DNA of 64,000 bases from CAVSRC01 sp963785065 (GCA_963785065.1 CAWATX010000004.1:868001-932000); one strand, 5' to 3'. Shown: positions 51,120-60,860, counted from the stretch's first letter. The notes: generated by a model not told the origin, from the letters alone. Numbers and translations: made by a program.

Positions 51120-52490
51120 ATGACGGCTCCAATACCGCTGGCCGGCGATTTTGCGGCCGCCGGCGAGGCCGATTGGCACGCAGCCGTTTCCCGATTCTCC
51201 AAGGGCTCCGATCGCCTCCCTGCCGCCCTGAGCGACGACGGCATCGCCATCGGCCCGATCTACCGCCGGCTGACCGGGGCGGCACCGATTGCGGCGCGGC
51301 CTGCCGCCGCCCCATGGCAGATTCTTCAGCGGGTCTCGGCACCTTCGGCCACTGACGTCCTGTCCCTGTGCGGCGAGACGTTGGCCGGCGGGGCGCATGG
51401 CGTGGCGCTCGTCTTCGCCGACAGCCTTCATCCGCTGGCCAGCCCGATGCCGGCCAATGCGGCGGCCGCCATTGCCGCCGGGCTCAAGCAAATACAGGTG
51501 AATGGCACTGCTCTCACCATTGACGCAGGGGTGGGCACGGCGGACGTCGCCTCGGCCTTCTTCGAGATCGCCGCAGAAGGCCGGATGACGGTAGGGCTTG
51601 CGTTTGATCCCGTCGCTGCGATTGCGACTGGGAGGCTGCCCGACGCCGGGGCAAAGGTCGCGGCGCTGGCCGGCCTCGCACCCACCGTCAACGGAGCGCT
51701 GGTGATCGCCGACGGCCGCATCTGGCATGCGACCGGCGCCTCGGAGGCGCAGGAACTGGCCGCGGTTCTGGCGACCGTGATCGAGCATCTGAGGTTGTTC
51801 GCGGCCGCCGGCATCGCGCCTGACGATATGGCGGAGCGAATCGGCGTGACGCTTGCCGCCGATACCGACCAGTTCCTGACCATCGCGAAGTTCCGCGCCG
51901 TGCGCCTCCTGCTCGGCCACGCGCTTGGCGCCGCCGGCATCGAGCGCATCCTTCCGGTTCATGCCGAAACCGCCTGGCGGACGCTGAGCCGGCGCGAGCC
52001 GCGCATGAACGTGCTGCGCGCGACCGGCGCTGCCTTTGCCGCGGCGGTCGGCGGCGCCGATTCGATCACGGTGCTGCCCTTCGATGCGCTCGAGCGGAGC
52101 CCGAGCCCGGCGGCCGAACGGCTGGCGCGCAACACGCAGCTGGTCCTGGCCGAAGAATCTCAGCTTGCCCGATTCGCCGACCCGGCTGCCGGGTCGGGCG
52201 CCGTGGAGGCGCTCACCGACGTGCTGGCGGAGGCGGCATGGGCCCGCTTCCAGGCGATCGAGGCGGACGGCGGCATGCTAGCGGTGCTGGCGGCCGGCTC
52301 GCTGCAAAGGGAGATCGCCCGGACTCGCGATCAGCGCCTTCTGCGCGTGAAGCAGCACGCCATCGAGATGATCGGCGTCAACGCCTTCGTCAGCGCCGAT
52401 GATGCGCCCCTGCCGGCCGACGCGCGGCCGGAGGCCGGCTCCGCGCTGAGTTTCGCCCGACTGGCGGAAGAGGCGGAGGCCGCGCCATGA
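51120..52490 (+). CDS. mutA: Methylmalonyl-CoA mutase, small subunit
   Basis: A 456-residue protein aligned with the small, non-catalytic subunit: a TIM-barrel half with FALSE-start-free family segments DFAAAGEADWHAAV, FLTIAKFRAVRLLLGHALGA, EPRMNVLRATGAAFAAAVGG and a truncated end without a B12-binding domain. It forms a heterodimer with the large subunit. Its stop overlaps the next start by 4 bp (ATGA). I see no cobalamin riboswitch in the 277-bp upstream region. The start is the ATG at 51120. Confidence 0.93.
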   Translation: MTAPIPLAGDFAAAGEADWHAAVSRFSKGSDRLPAALSDDGIAIGPIYRRLTGAAPIAARPAAAPWQILQRVSAPSATDVLSLCGETLAGGAHGVALVFADSLHPLASPMPANAAAAIAAGLKQIQVNGTALTIDAGVGTADVASAFFEIAAEGRMTVGLAFDPVAAIATGRLPDAGAKVAALAGLAPTVNGALVIADGRIWHATGASEAQELAAVLATVIEHLRLFAAAGIAPDDMAERIGVTLAADTDQFLTIAKFRAVRLLLGHALGAAGIERILPVHAETAWRTLSRREPRMNVLRATGAAFAAAVGGADSITVLPFDALERSPSPAAERLARNTQLVLAEESQLARFADPAAGSGAVEALTDVLAEAAWARFQAIEADGGMLAVLAAGSLQREIARTRDQRLLRVKQHAIEMIGVNAFVSADDAPLPADARPEAGSALSFARLAEEAEAAP

Positions 52491-54655
52491 GCGGCCTCCC
52501 CGACTACGGCAAGATCGCCTGGCAGCGCCCGGAGGCACGCCCCTCGCCTGTGTCCGTGGCCGACTGGCAGACGCCGGAGGGCATCGCCGTGCCGCCGGTG
52601 GCCGACGAAGCACACCTTGCCGGCCTCGATTTTCTCGACACCTGGCCGGGCCTGCCGCCCTATCTGCGCGGGCCTTACCCGACCATGTATGTCGAGCGGC
52701 CGTGGACAATCCGCCAATATGCCGGCTTCTCGACGGCGGAAGATTCCAATGCCTTCTACCGGCGTAACCTCGCTGGCGGACAGAAGGGCCTGTCGGTCGC
52801 CTTCGATCTGCCGACCCACCGCGGCTACGATTCAGACAATCCGCGCATCGCCGGCGACGTCGGCATGGCCGGGGTGGCGATCAATTCGATCTACGACATG
52901 CGCACGCTGTTCGACGGCATCCCGCTCGGCGAAATCAGCGTGTCGATGACCATGAACGGCGCCGTGCTGCCGGTGCTGGCGCTCTACGTGGTGGCGGCAG
53001 AAGAACAGGGCGTGGCGCAGAAGGCGCTGTCGGGGACCATCCAGAACGACATCCTCAAGGAGTTCATGGTCCGCAACACCTATATCTATCCGCCGGCCGC
53101 TTCGATGCGGATCGTCGCCGACATCATCGCGCACACTTCGGCCAACATGCCGAAGTTCAACCCGATCTCAGTCTCCGGCTATCACATGCAGGAGGCCGGG
53201 GCGACGGCCGACCTGGAGCTCGGCTACACGCTCGCCGACGGGCTGGAATATGTGCGCGCCGCCCGCGATGCCGGGCTGTCGGTCGACACGTTCGCGCCAC
53301 GCATCTCCTTCTTTTTCGACATCGGTATGAACTTCTTCATGGAGGTGGCGAAGCTCCGCGCCGCCCGCCTCCTGTGGGCCAAGCTGATGAAGGAGCGCTT
53401 CCAGCCCCGCGACGACCGCTCGCTGATGCTGCGCACCCATTGCCAGACCTCGGGCTGGTCGCTGGCCGCGCAGGACCCGTTCAACAACATCGTGCGCACG
53501 CTCATTGAGGCGATGGCGGCGACCCAGGGCCACACCCAGTCGCTGCACACCAATGCGCTCGACGAGGCGCTGGCGCTGCCCACCGACTTCTCGGCGCGGA
53601 TTGCTCGCAACACCCAGCTCTACCTGCAGAAGGAATCCGGCACGACGCGGATCATCGATCCGTGGGGCGGCGCCTATCATGTCGAGCGGCTGACCGCCGA
53701 ACTGGCGCAGAGGGCGCTTCAGCACGTCGCCGAGACCGACGCGCTCGGCGGCATGGCCAGGGCGATCGAGGCCGGCGTTCCGCAGACGCGCATCGAGGAG
53801 GCGGCGACGCGCACGCAGGCGCGCCTCGATTCCAGCCATCAGACGGTGGTCGGCGTGAACCGCCATCGGCCGGCCGAAGAGACGGCGATCGACGTGCGCA
53901 AGGTGGATAATTCCGCGGTGCTGGCGGCACAGGTCGCCAAGCTCAGGGCGCTCAGGGCCGAGCGCGACGGGGCGGCCACGCAAGACGCTCTGGCTGCGCT
54001 GACCGACGCGGCGCGGACCGGCTCGGGCAACCTGCTGGCGCTCTCGATCGATGCGGCGCGGGCCAAGGCGACGGTCGGCGAGATCAGCCTGGCGCTTGAG
54101 CGCGCCTTCGGCCGCTACCAGACCGAGGCACACGCGATCAGCGGCACCTATGCACAGGCCATGGACAGGGACGCGCTGGAGCGTGTCGGCGGGCTCATCC
54201 GCACTTTCCGCGACAATGACGGGCGGCCGCCGCGCATCCTGGTCGCCAAGGTCGGCCAGGACGGCCACGACCGCGGGCAGAAGGTGATCGCCTCGGCCTT
54301 CGCCGACCTCGGCTTCGAAGTGAATATCGGCCCCCTCTTCCAGACGCCGGAGGAGGCGGCGAAGCGCGCCGTCGCCTGCGACGTGCACATCGTCGGCGTA
54401 TCGTCGTTGGCCGCCGGCCACCTGACGCTGGTACCGGCGCTGAAACGCGCGCTCGAGGCCGAGGGCCGGCCGGACATCATGGTGGTGGTCGGCGGCGTCG
54501 TGCCCGAGCAGGACTATGGCGCCCTCTACGATGCCGGGGTGAGCGCCATCTTCACCCCCGGCACGGTGATCTCCGACGCTGCCGAGCGGCTGATCCGCGA
54601 CCTCAACCGCCGCCTCGGCTACGAGGAGGCTGACCGGGTCAATCTGGTGGTGTGA
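52487..54655 (+). CDS. mutB: Methylmalonyl-CoA mutase, large (catalytic) subunit
   Basis: A 722-residue adenosylcobalamin enzyme that interconverts (R)-methylmalonyl-CoA and succinyl-CoA. The TIM barrel shows GLSVAFDLPTHRGYDSDNPR and LRTHCQTSGWSLAAQDPFNN. The C-terminal B12-binding domain carries QDGHDRG with Asp592, the cobalt-ligating His594 and Gly597, followed by VHIVGVSSLAAGH and VVVGGVVPEQD. It serves propionyl-CoA degradation or the ethylmalonyl-CoA pathway. The chaperone gene meaB is not adjacent here. Confidence 0.97.
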   Translation: MSGLPDYGKIAWQRPEARPSPVSVADWQTPEGIAVPPVADEAHLAGLDFLDTWPGLPPYLRGPYPTMYVERPWTIRQYAGFSTAEDSNAFYRRNLAGGQKGLSVAFDLPTHRGYDSDNPRIAGDVGMAGVAINSIYDMRTLFDGIPLGEISVSMTMNGAVLPVLALYVVAAEEQGVAQKALSGTIQNDILKEFMVRNTYIYPPAASMRIVADIIAHTSANMPKFNPISVSGYHMQEAGATADLELGYTLADGLEYVRAARDAGLSVDTFAPRISFFFDIGMNFFMEVAKLRAARLLWAKLMKERFQPRDDRSLMLRTHCQTSGWSLAAQDPFNNIVRTLIEAMAATQGHTQSLHTNALDEALALPTDFSARIARNTQLYLQKESGTTRIIDPWGGAYHVERLTAELAQRALQHVAETDALGGMARAIEAGVPQTRIEEAATRTQARLDSSHQTVVGVNRHRPAEETAIDVRKVDNSAVLAAQVAKLRALRAERDGAATQDALAALTDAARTGSGNLLALSIDAARAKATVGEISLALERAFGRYQTEAHAISGTYAQAMDRDALERVGGLIRTFRDNDGRPPRILVAKVGQDGHDRGQKVIASAFADLGFEVNIGPLFQTPEEAAKRAVACDVHIVGVSSLAAGHLTLVPALKRALEAEGRPDIMVVVGGVVPEQDYGALYDAGVSAIFTPGTVISDAAERLIRDLNRRLGYEEADRVNLVV

Positions 54656-55019
54656 CGGGGCGGCAGACGTATGCTCCCCTACCCTCATGGCGAGGTGCGA
54701 GCGCAGCAAGCCTTGAGCCATGGGCGTCTATGGTTGCTCACCTACTTTTTCTTTAGAATACATATAAACTATTGATAACTATTTGCTTTCTGGAGTTCCT
54801 CCATTTATAGAGGGCGCCCTGTCCGCGGGCACGCGTTCACGCCGGCCTTGAACCGGCGCGGGTCGTGAGCACCTCGAACAGCGCCTGCGGAGAAGACGTC
54901 TTCGACGTTCGCGTCAGCGTTTTTCGCGGGTTGCCTTGACGACTGCCTTGGTGTGCCGAGCCGCCGCGCCTGCCCGTGTGCCGGCCTCGCCGCACCGTTG
55001 CCGAAGAGGAACCAAACGA
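54656..55019 (+). promoter_or_regulatory. Upstream region of the efe operon with palindromic repeat and candidate iron-control box
   Basis: The 364-bp gap has three parts. At 54683-54722 CATGG...CCATG encloses AGG...CCT, a common palindromic intergenic repeat of the rhizobial type. At 54740-54800 the DNA is strikingly AT-rich; TTTAGAATACATATAAA (54752-54768) has one perfect and one partial half of the Irr/ICE consensus (TTTAGAA...TTCTAAA). At about 54843-54862 GCCGG(CCTTGAA)CCGGC forms a small hairpin. Iron control of the efe genes is therefore plausible but not proven. Confidence 0.45.
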
Positions 55020-55880
55020 ATGTTCGCTGCCTTCCTGATCATGTTGCGCGAGGGCCTGGAAGCCGCCCTCATTGCCGGGATCGTGGCGACCTATCTGAGC
55101 CAGACCGGACGGTCGGCCTGGCTGCCGGCGGTGTGGGTCGGCGTGTTCCTCGCCATCGCTGTGTCCTTGTTCGTCGGCGCCGGCTTGCAGCTCGCCAGCG
55201 CCTCATTCCCACAGAAGGCGCAGGAGCTGTTTGAGGCGGCGGTCAGGGCCGTCGCAGTGGCGGTTCTGGTGTGGATGGTGTTCTGGATGCGGCGCGCCGC
55301 GCGCTCGATCAAGTCCGAGCTGCACAGCTCCATCGACGCCGCCCTCTCCTCCGCTTCGGGGCAGAGCTGGGCGCTGGTCGGCATGGTCTTCTTCGCGGTG
55401 GCGCGCGAGGGACTGGAATCGGTCTTCTTCCTGCTCGCCATCTTCCAGCAGAGTTCCGGTCTGGCGACGGCCGTGGCAGCACTCGCCGGTATCCTCATCG
55501 CCGCAGCGGCCGGCTATGCCATCTATGTCGGCGGGGCGCGGCTTAACCTCCGCCTCTTCTTCCGCTGGACGGGCGTGTTCATCCTGTTTGTTGCGGCCGG
55601 ACTGGCGGCCGGCGTCCTCGGCAACCTGCACGAGGCCGGCCTGTGGAACGCATTGCAGGCACACGCCTACGATCTCAGCGCCGTCCTGCCCGAATCGAGC
55701 CTCGTCGGCGTGTTCCTCGGCGGCATCTTCAACTACCAGGAGGCGCCGACGGTCGGCGAAACCGCCGTCTATGTTGCCTTCCTGGCCGTCACCTTCTTCT
55801 TCTTCCTGCGCCCCGCGCCGGCTCCCCGACCCAAACTACAGGCCGCCGACCTCCGCGGAGACGCAAATGCCGGCTCCTGA
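55020..55880 (+). CDS. efeU: EfeU-type FTR1 family iron permease
   Basis: A 286-residue inner-membrane permease with seven helices. Two REGLE iron-binding motifs are present, MLREGLEAAL in the first helix and AREGLESVFF in the fourth. It imports iron delivered by EfeO and EfeB. GAAGAGGAACC precedes the ATG. The 3' end overlaps efeO by 14 bp. Confidence 0.95.
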   Translation: MFAAFLIMLREGLEAALIAGIVATYLSQTGRSAWLPAVWVGVFLAIAVSLFVGAGLQLASASFPQKAQELFEAAVRAVAVAVLVWMVFWMRRAARSIKSELHSSIDAALSSASGQSWALVGMVFFAVAREGLESVFFLLAIFQQSSGLATAVAALAGILIAAAAGYAIYVGGARLNLRLFFRWTGVFILFVAAGLAAGVLGNLHEAGLWNALQAHAYDLSAVLPESSLVGVFLGGIFNYQEAPTVGETAVYVAFLAVTFFFFLRPAPAPRPKLQAADLRGDANAGS

Positions 55881-57054
55881 CGCGGCAACAAGCGGCGGCG
55901 GGCCACCTCGGGCGCTCGTCTATGCGGTGCCGGCCGCGGCCGCGCTGGCACTTGCCGGCGGCGTCGCCTTCTACGCCGCCAGCCAGATGCGCGAGCCGGC
56001 GAGCGATGCCGGCGCCTATCGGATCACCGTGACGGCCAGCGCCTGCGAGCCGAACGAACTGGCGGTGCCGGCCGGCAGGCGCAGCTTTGCGATCGTCAAC
56101 CGTTCCGACCGGCCGGTCGAATGGGAAATCCTCGACGGCGTCATGGTGGTGGCCGAGCGCGAGAACATCGCGCCCGGGTTCACGCAGACCGTTTCGGCGC
56201 GTTTGCAGCCGGGCGATTACGCCATCACCTGCGGCCTCATCTCCAATCCGCGGGGCGTGCTGCATGTCACCGCCGAGGGCGCCGGCGACGGCAGCGGCAA
56301 GACGCCGGACGTCCGCGTCTTCATCGGCGCCCTGTCGGAATACAAGGTTTATCTGGTGCTTCAGAGCGGCGTGATGGTCAGCGCAGCAGAGGACCTGGCG
56401 GCCGCCATTCATGGCGGTGATCTCGCCCAGGCGCGCGACCTCTATCAAGCGGCGCGGCTGCCCTACAAGCGCATCGAGCCAACCGCATACCGCTTCGCCG
56501 ACCTCGCCAATGCGATCAATCCGGTGGCCGACTATCTCGCCGGGCGCGAAGCCGATCCCGCCTTCACCGGCTATCACCGTATCGCCTACGCCCTGTTCGG
56601 CAAGGGCGAGACCGGCGACCTGCCGGTCGTCGCGGACCGGCTGGTCACCGACCTCAAGGCGTTGCAGGAACGGCTCGGCGGGCTGAAGCTAGAACCCGCC
56701 GACCTTGCGACCAGCGCCGCACGGATGGCTGAACAGCTTGCCGACGGGCGCATCGTCGACGGCGAGGACCGCTATTCCCGCAGCGACCTCGCCGACATCG
56801 GCGCCAACCTTGCCGGCATCGCCAAGCTCGTCGGGCTGCTGCGGCCGATCGTCAAGCCTGTCGCGCCGGACGCCATGCAGGCGGTCGACGCGAAACTCAC
56901 CGCCGCCAGCGACGCCCTCACCGCGCTCAAGCAGGGCGACGCCTGGCCGGCCTATGACACGGTTTCAACGAGTCAACGCAAGGCGCTGGCCGAATCCTTC
57001 AAAGCGGTGGCTGAAGCCCTCGACGCCGTCAATGGCGCCCTGGGGCTCGGCTGA
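55867..57054 (+). CDS. efeO: EfeO-like iron uptake protein: cupredoxin plus M75 domain, altered HxxE motif
   Basis: A 395-residue periplasmic protein with a non-cleaved or long signal anchor (residues 16-38). Residues about 48-135 form the cupredoxin-like domain (ACEPNELAVPAGRRSFAIVN). Residues about 150-390 form the M75 domain (YKVYLVLQSG). The iron-site motif, normally HxxE as in GFHRIE, here reads GYHRIAYALF: His237 is kept but the glutamate is replaced by Ala240. The following EfeM-like protein has an intact HRIE. The two M75 proteins may divide the work. It overlaps efeU. Confidence 0.93.
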   Translation: MPAPDAATSGGGPPRALVYAVPAAAALALAGGVAFYAASQMREPASDAGAYRITVTASACEPNELAVPAGRRSFAIVNRSDRPVEWEILDGVMVVAERENIAPGFTQTVSARLQPGDYAITCGLISNPRGVLHVTAEGAGDGSGKTPDVRVFIGALSEYKVYLVLQSGVMVSAAEDLAAAIHGGDLAQARDLYQAARLPYKRIEPTAYRFADLANAINPVADYLAGREADPAFTGYHRIAYALFGKGETGDLPVVADRLVTDLKALQERLGGLKLEPADLATSAARMAEQLADGRIVDGEDRYSRSDLADIGANLAGIAKLVGLLRPIVKPVAPDAMQAVDAKLTAASDALTALKQGDAWPAYDTVSTSQRKALAESFKAVAEALDAVNGALGLG

Positions 57055-57081
57055 CTGAAGACCAACACCGGGAAGATTGCC

Positions 57082-58374
57082 GTGACCACTTTGTCGACCA
57101 ATCGCCGTCGCCTGCTGCTCGGTATGGGCGCCGCCGCCGGAGGGACGCTGGCCGGTGGCCTCGCGCCGGCGCATGCGGCCGAGGCGGTGCATGCCAGCGA
57201 AGGCGCGCTGGTCACCGACGCGCCGCCACGTTTCGTCGCGGCGAGCGAGCACCAGGCCTTCTACGGCGTGCATCAGGCCGGCATCGTCACGCCACGGCCG
57301 GCGAACGGAATGGTGGCCAGCTTCAATGCCGTAATGCGCAATCCGGCCGACCTCGAGGCGCTGCTCATGCGCCTGACCGAGCGCATCGTCTTCCTCACCC
57401 AGGGTGGCCAGCCGCCAGTGCTCGACCCCAAACTGCCGCCGGCCGATTCCGGCATTCTCGGGCCGATCGTGGCGCCCGACGACCTGACCATCACGGTGTC
57501 GCTGGGCGCCTCACTGTTCGAGGACCGGCCGTGGCTCAAGCCCCACGCCCCGCGCCAGCTCCGGCGCATGACCAAGTTCCCCAACGACGCGCTCGACCCG
57601 GCACTCTGCCATGGCGATATCGCGTTGCAGTTCTGCGCGAACACGCAGGACACCAACATCCATGCGCTGCGCGACATCGTGAAGACCATGTCCGAGTTCC
57701 TCGTCCTGCGCTGGCGGCAGGAGGGCAGCGTGCCGGCGGTGCCGCCCAATCCCGACGGCTCGCGGCAGAGCGCCCGCAACTTCCTCGGTTTCCGCGACGG
57801 CACCGCCAATCCCGATTCCAACGATACGGCGGCGATGGACCGCATCGTTTGGGTCGACGCCGATGACGGCGAACCGGGCTGGGCGATCGGCGGCTGCTAT
57901 CAGGCCGTGCGCATCATCCGCAATTTCGTCGAGCGCTGGGACCGCACGCCGCTGGAGGAGCAGCAGCACATTTTCGGGCGCCGGAAGGCCAGCGGCGCGC
58001 CGCTCGACGGCCGCCAAGAACACGACGTGCCGCATTACGCCCGCGACCCTGACGGCAAGGTGACGCCGCTCACCGCGCATATCCGCCGCGCCAATCCGCG
58101 CCAGGCCGCGACCGAGGAGAACCTGATCCTGCGCCGGCCGTTCAACTATTCGAACGGCGTCGCCTCCTCCGGCCAGATCGACCAGGGGCTCTTGTTCATC
58201 GCCTATCAGGCCGACCTCGAGAAGGGCTTCATCGCGGTGCAGGACCGCCTCAACGGCGAGCCGCTGGAGGAATACATCAAGCCGATCGGCGGCGGCTATT
58301 TCTTCGTGCTTCCCGGCGTTCGCGGCCCGGCCGGCTATCTCGGTCAGGCGCTGGTCGCCGCCATCGCGGCATGA
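57082..58374 (+). CDS. efeB: EfeB, Dyp-type heme peroxidase (Tat-exported)
   Basis: A 430-residue enzyme with a Tat signal (NRRRLLLGMGAAAGG, cleavage near AHA). The DyP motif GFRDGTANP holds the catalytic Asp239; the proximal heme ligand is His333 in TAHIRRANPR. In the EfeUOB system it oxidises ferrous iron or handles heme in the periplasm. GTG start at 57082. The order efeU-efeO-efeB is standard, with a fourth gene added after it. Confidence 0.95.
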   Translation: MTTLSTNRRRLLLGMGAAAGGTLAGGLAPAHAAEAVHASEGALVTDAPPRFVAASEHQAFYGVHQAGIVTPRPANGMVASFNAVMRNPADLEALLMRLTERIVFLTQGGQPPVLDPKLPPADSGILGPIVAPDDLTITVSLGASLFEDRPWLKPHAPRQLRRMTKFPNDALDPALCHGDIALQFCANTQDTNIHALRDIVKTMSEFLVLRWRQEGSVPAVPPNPDGSRQSARNFLGFRDGTANPDSNDTAAMDRIVWVDADDGEPGWAIGGCYQAVRIIRNFVERWDRTPLEEQQHIFGRRKASGAPLDGRQEHDVPHYARDPDGKVTPLTAHIRRANPRQAATEENLILRRPFNYSNGVASSGQIDQGLLFIAYQADLEKGFIAVQDRLNGEPLEEYIKPIGGGYFFVLPGVRGPAGYLGQALVAAIAA

Positions 58375-58409
58375 TCCGCAAATCAAATTCAAAGAGGAGA
58401 CCTGCGAAG

Positions 58410-59231
58410 ATGAAGCTTGCGCCTCTGCTCGCCGCAGCAATGCTTTCGGCGCTTGCCGCGCCGATGGCTGCCGCCGCGTCCGCCGATGCAGCGCTCGAAC
58501 TCGTCGAGCCGATCGCCAACTACAAGCTCTACGTTGCCGAACATACCGCCAAGCTCGTCAAAGACACGGGGACCTTCGTCGATGCCATCAAGGCGGGCGA
58601 ACTGGAAAAGGCCAAGGCGCTCTATGCGCCGACGCGCATGAACTACGAGATGGTCGAGCCGATCGCGGAGCTGTTCAGCGATCTCGACGCGTCGATCGAC
58701 GCGCGCGCCGACGACTACGAGAAAGGTGAGAAAGACCCGGCGTTCACCGGCTTCCACCGCATCGAATACGGCCTGTGGGAGACCGGCAGCACCGACGGGC
58801 TCGGCGAGCATGCCGACAAGCTGCTCGCCGATGTCAAAGACCTCAATCAGCGCATCGCCGACCTCACCTTCCCGCCCGATGCGGTCGTCGGCGGCGCCGC
58901 CGCGCTGATGGAAGAAGTCGCCGCTACCAAAATCTCCGGCGAGGAGGACCGCCACAGCCATACGGACCTGTGGGACTTCAAGGCGAACGTCGACGGCTCG
59001 CAGAAGATCTTCGAGCTGGTCAAGCCGCTGCTTTCCAAGGATGGCGATTTCGTCGCCAAGGTCGCCGGCAACTTCCAGACCGTCGACGAGACTCTGGCCA
59101 AGTACGCCCAAGGCGACGGCTACAAACTTTACGACAAGCTGACCGATGGCGACCGCACGGTGCTGGCGGCGGCGGTCAACACGCTGGCGGAGGACCTCTC
59201 GACGCTTCGCGGCAAACTCGGGCTGGACTGA
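58410..59231 (+). CDS. EfeM-like M75 imelysin-family protein
   Basis: A 273-residue periplasmic protein with a Sec signal (residues 1-25, KLAPLLAAAMLSALAAP). The M75 domain starts VEPIANYKLYVAEHTAKLVK and keeps the iron-binding HxxE as His116-R-I-Glu119 in TGFHRIEYGLW. GEEDRHSHTDLWDFKAN is also typical. It lacks the cupredoxin part, so it corresponds to EfeM of other bacteria. Placed 35 bp after efeB, it probably delivers iron to EfeU together with the variant EfeO. Confidence 0.93.
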   Translation: MKLAPLLAAAMLSALAAPMAAAASADAALELVEPIANYKLYVAEHTAKLVKDTGTFVDAIKAGELEKAKALYAPTRMNYEMVEPIAELFSDLDASIDARADDYEKGEKDPAFTGFHRIEYGLWETGSTDGLGEHADKLLADVKDLNQRIADLTFPPDAVVGGAAALMEEVAATKISGEEDRHSHTDLWDFKANVDGSQKIFELVKPLLSKDGDFVAKVAGNFQTVDETLAKYAQGDGYKLYDKLTDGDRTVLAAAVNTLAEDLSTLRGKLGLD

Positions 59232-59393
59232 GCGAGGCAACGCCGGACTCCTGTGGTACCCGGCTTTGACCGGGCACCCGGCGGCCGCAGACTTCCGCGA
59301 GGCCCCGCCCTCACCGTCCCATTCCGGCACGCTTCCGCCGGCACGGGACTTGAACCGCCCCTTCCCCGATTCCGGAATTGGGAGTTTTGGGGC

Positions 59394-60755
59394 ATGAATC
59401 GACGCAAGTTTCTGGCTGGTGCGCTGGGCGCAGCCGTCGCCACCCCGGCTGTCGCAGCCACCGACCCGACTGGTCCGGTGCTGCGCGGGACGCTCAACGC
59501 CGCCGAACTCGGCCTCAATCAGCAGAAGGCCGAGGACCAGAGCCTGACCCTGCAGCAGCTGCTCGACACCGCCTCGGACGACGACCGCCAGATCTTCCTG
59601 CCTGCCGGCACCTATATGATCTCCAATCTCCGGCTGCCGCCGCGCGTGCGCCTGTCGGGCGTACCGGGCGCGACCAAGCTCGTGTTTGCCGGCGGCGACA
59701 GCATGATGACCGCGGCCCGCGCCGAGCTGGTGGCACTTTCGGGCCTGACCATCGACGGCGCCGGCCAGCCGCTCGCCGACTATGTTGCCGGCCTGGTGCA
59801 TCTGGCCGAGTGCGCCAATGTGGCGATCGAGAATTGCCTCATCACCGGCAGCGCCGGCAACGGCCTGGCGCTCGACCGCTCGGCCGGGCGCATCACGCGC
59901 ACCACGGTCACCAATGCGGCCGGTGCCGGCATCCGCGCTATCGAATCGACCGGCCTGGCGATCACCGACAACACCGTGACCGACTGCGGCAATGGCGGCA
60001 TTCTCGTCTGGCGGTGGACGCCGGGAGAGGACGGCACCATGGTGACCGGCAACCGGGTCGAGCGGATCGCCGCCAGGGCCGGCGGGACCGGCGAGAACGG
60101 GAACGGGATCAACGTCTTCCGCGCGCATGGCGTGATCGTCGCTAACAATCGGGTTGCCGACTGCGCTTTCACGGCGGTGCGCGCCAACTCCGCCGACAAT
60201 GTCCAGATCACTGGCAATAGCTGCTTGCGCTCGGGCGAGGTGGCGATCTATTCGGAATTCGGCTTCTCCGGTGCGCTCATCGCCAATAATGTCATCGACG
60301 GGGCGGCAAGCGGTGTCAGCGTGACCAACTTCGACAGCGGCGGCCATATCGGCGTGGTGTCGGGCAACATCTTGCGCGAGATCACCGGTAAGGGCCCCTA
60401 CCCGCCCGGCGCCAAGAGCCCGAGCTTCGGTGTCGGCATCGGCGTGGAGGCTGATGTGGCGGTCACCGGCAACGTCATCGACGGTGCCGGGCTTTATGGC
60501 ATGCAGCTCGGCTGGGGGCCGTATCTGCGCGACGTGTCGGCGACCGGAAATGTGGTCCGCCGCGCGCCGCTCGGCATCGCGGTCTCCGTCGTCGATGGCG
60601 CCGGCTCGGCGGTGATCAGCGACAACCTCATCTCCGGCGCCGGCAAGGGTGCGGTCGTCGGCATGCACTGGGACAAGGCGGCGACCGGCGATCTCGCCGA
60701 AAACGGCGCCGACGGTTATCCGAAGCTTCTGGTCGAGCGGAATCGGATCAGTTAG
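59394..60755 (+). CDS. TIGR03808 family Tat-exported right-handed beta-helix protein
   Basis: A 453-residue protein with a short Tat signal (MNRRKFLAGALGAAVATPAV) and a long parallel beta-helix built from about 20-residue repeats. Examples are NVAIENCLITGSAGNGLAL, LAITDNTVTDCGNGGILV and IANNVIDGAASGVSV. The family is restricted to Hyphomicrobiales and relatives; beta-helices of this kind bind or cleave polysaccharides, but no active site is known. The stop lies within 20 bp of the remnant asparaginase end. Confidence 0.9.
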   Translation: MNRRKFLAGALGAAVATPAVAATDPTGPVLRGTLNAAELGLNQQKAEDQSLTLQQLLDTASDDDRQIFLPAGTYMISNLRLPPRVRLSGVPGATKLVFAGGDSMMTAARAELVALSGLTIDGAGQPLADYVAGLVHLAECANVAIENCLITGSAGNGLALDRSAGRITRTTVTNAAGAGIRAIESTGLAITDNTVTDCGNGGILVWRWTPGEDGTMVTGNRVERIAARAGGTGENGNGINVFRAHGVIVANNRVADCAFTAVRANSADNVQITGNSCLRSGEVAIYSEFGFSGALIANNVIDGAASGVSVTNFDSGGHIGVVSGNILREITGKGPYPPGAKSPSFGVGIGVEADVAVTGNVIDGAGLYGMQLGWGPYLRDVSATGNVVRRAPLGIAVSVVDGAGSAVISDNLISGAGKGAVVGMHWDKAATGDLAENGADGYPKLLVERNRIS

Positions 60756-60812
60756 TTAGCGTCCTTCGCTCGCGAAGCGATTCAACCAGTCCGGCCACCG
60801 GCCGGACGGCGC
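60750..60812 (-). pseudogene. Duplicated 3' end of the asparaginase gene (copy A of the 40-bp direct repeat)
   Basis: On the minus strand 60812 to 60750 reads AVRPVAGLVESLRERRTLTN followed by a stop, the same frame as the end of the asparaginase at 62036-62109 (VRPVAGLVESLRQGQPLN). The core 60773-60812 matches 62070-62109 at 39 of 40 bases in direct orientation. The intervening 1.3 kb holds only the orphan ABC ATPase. This stub, with its own stop, is probably the original 3' end of the asparaginase gene before the ATPase segment entered. Confidence 0.85.
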
Positions 60813-60860
60813 TCGTGCTATTGGTATCGGCAGGCCTATCGAGTCTGGACGGTCCAGCAA

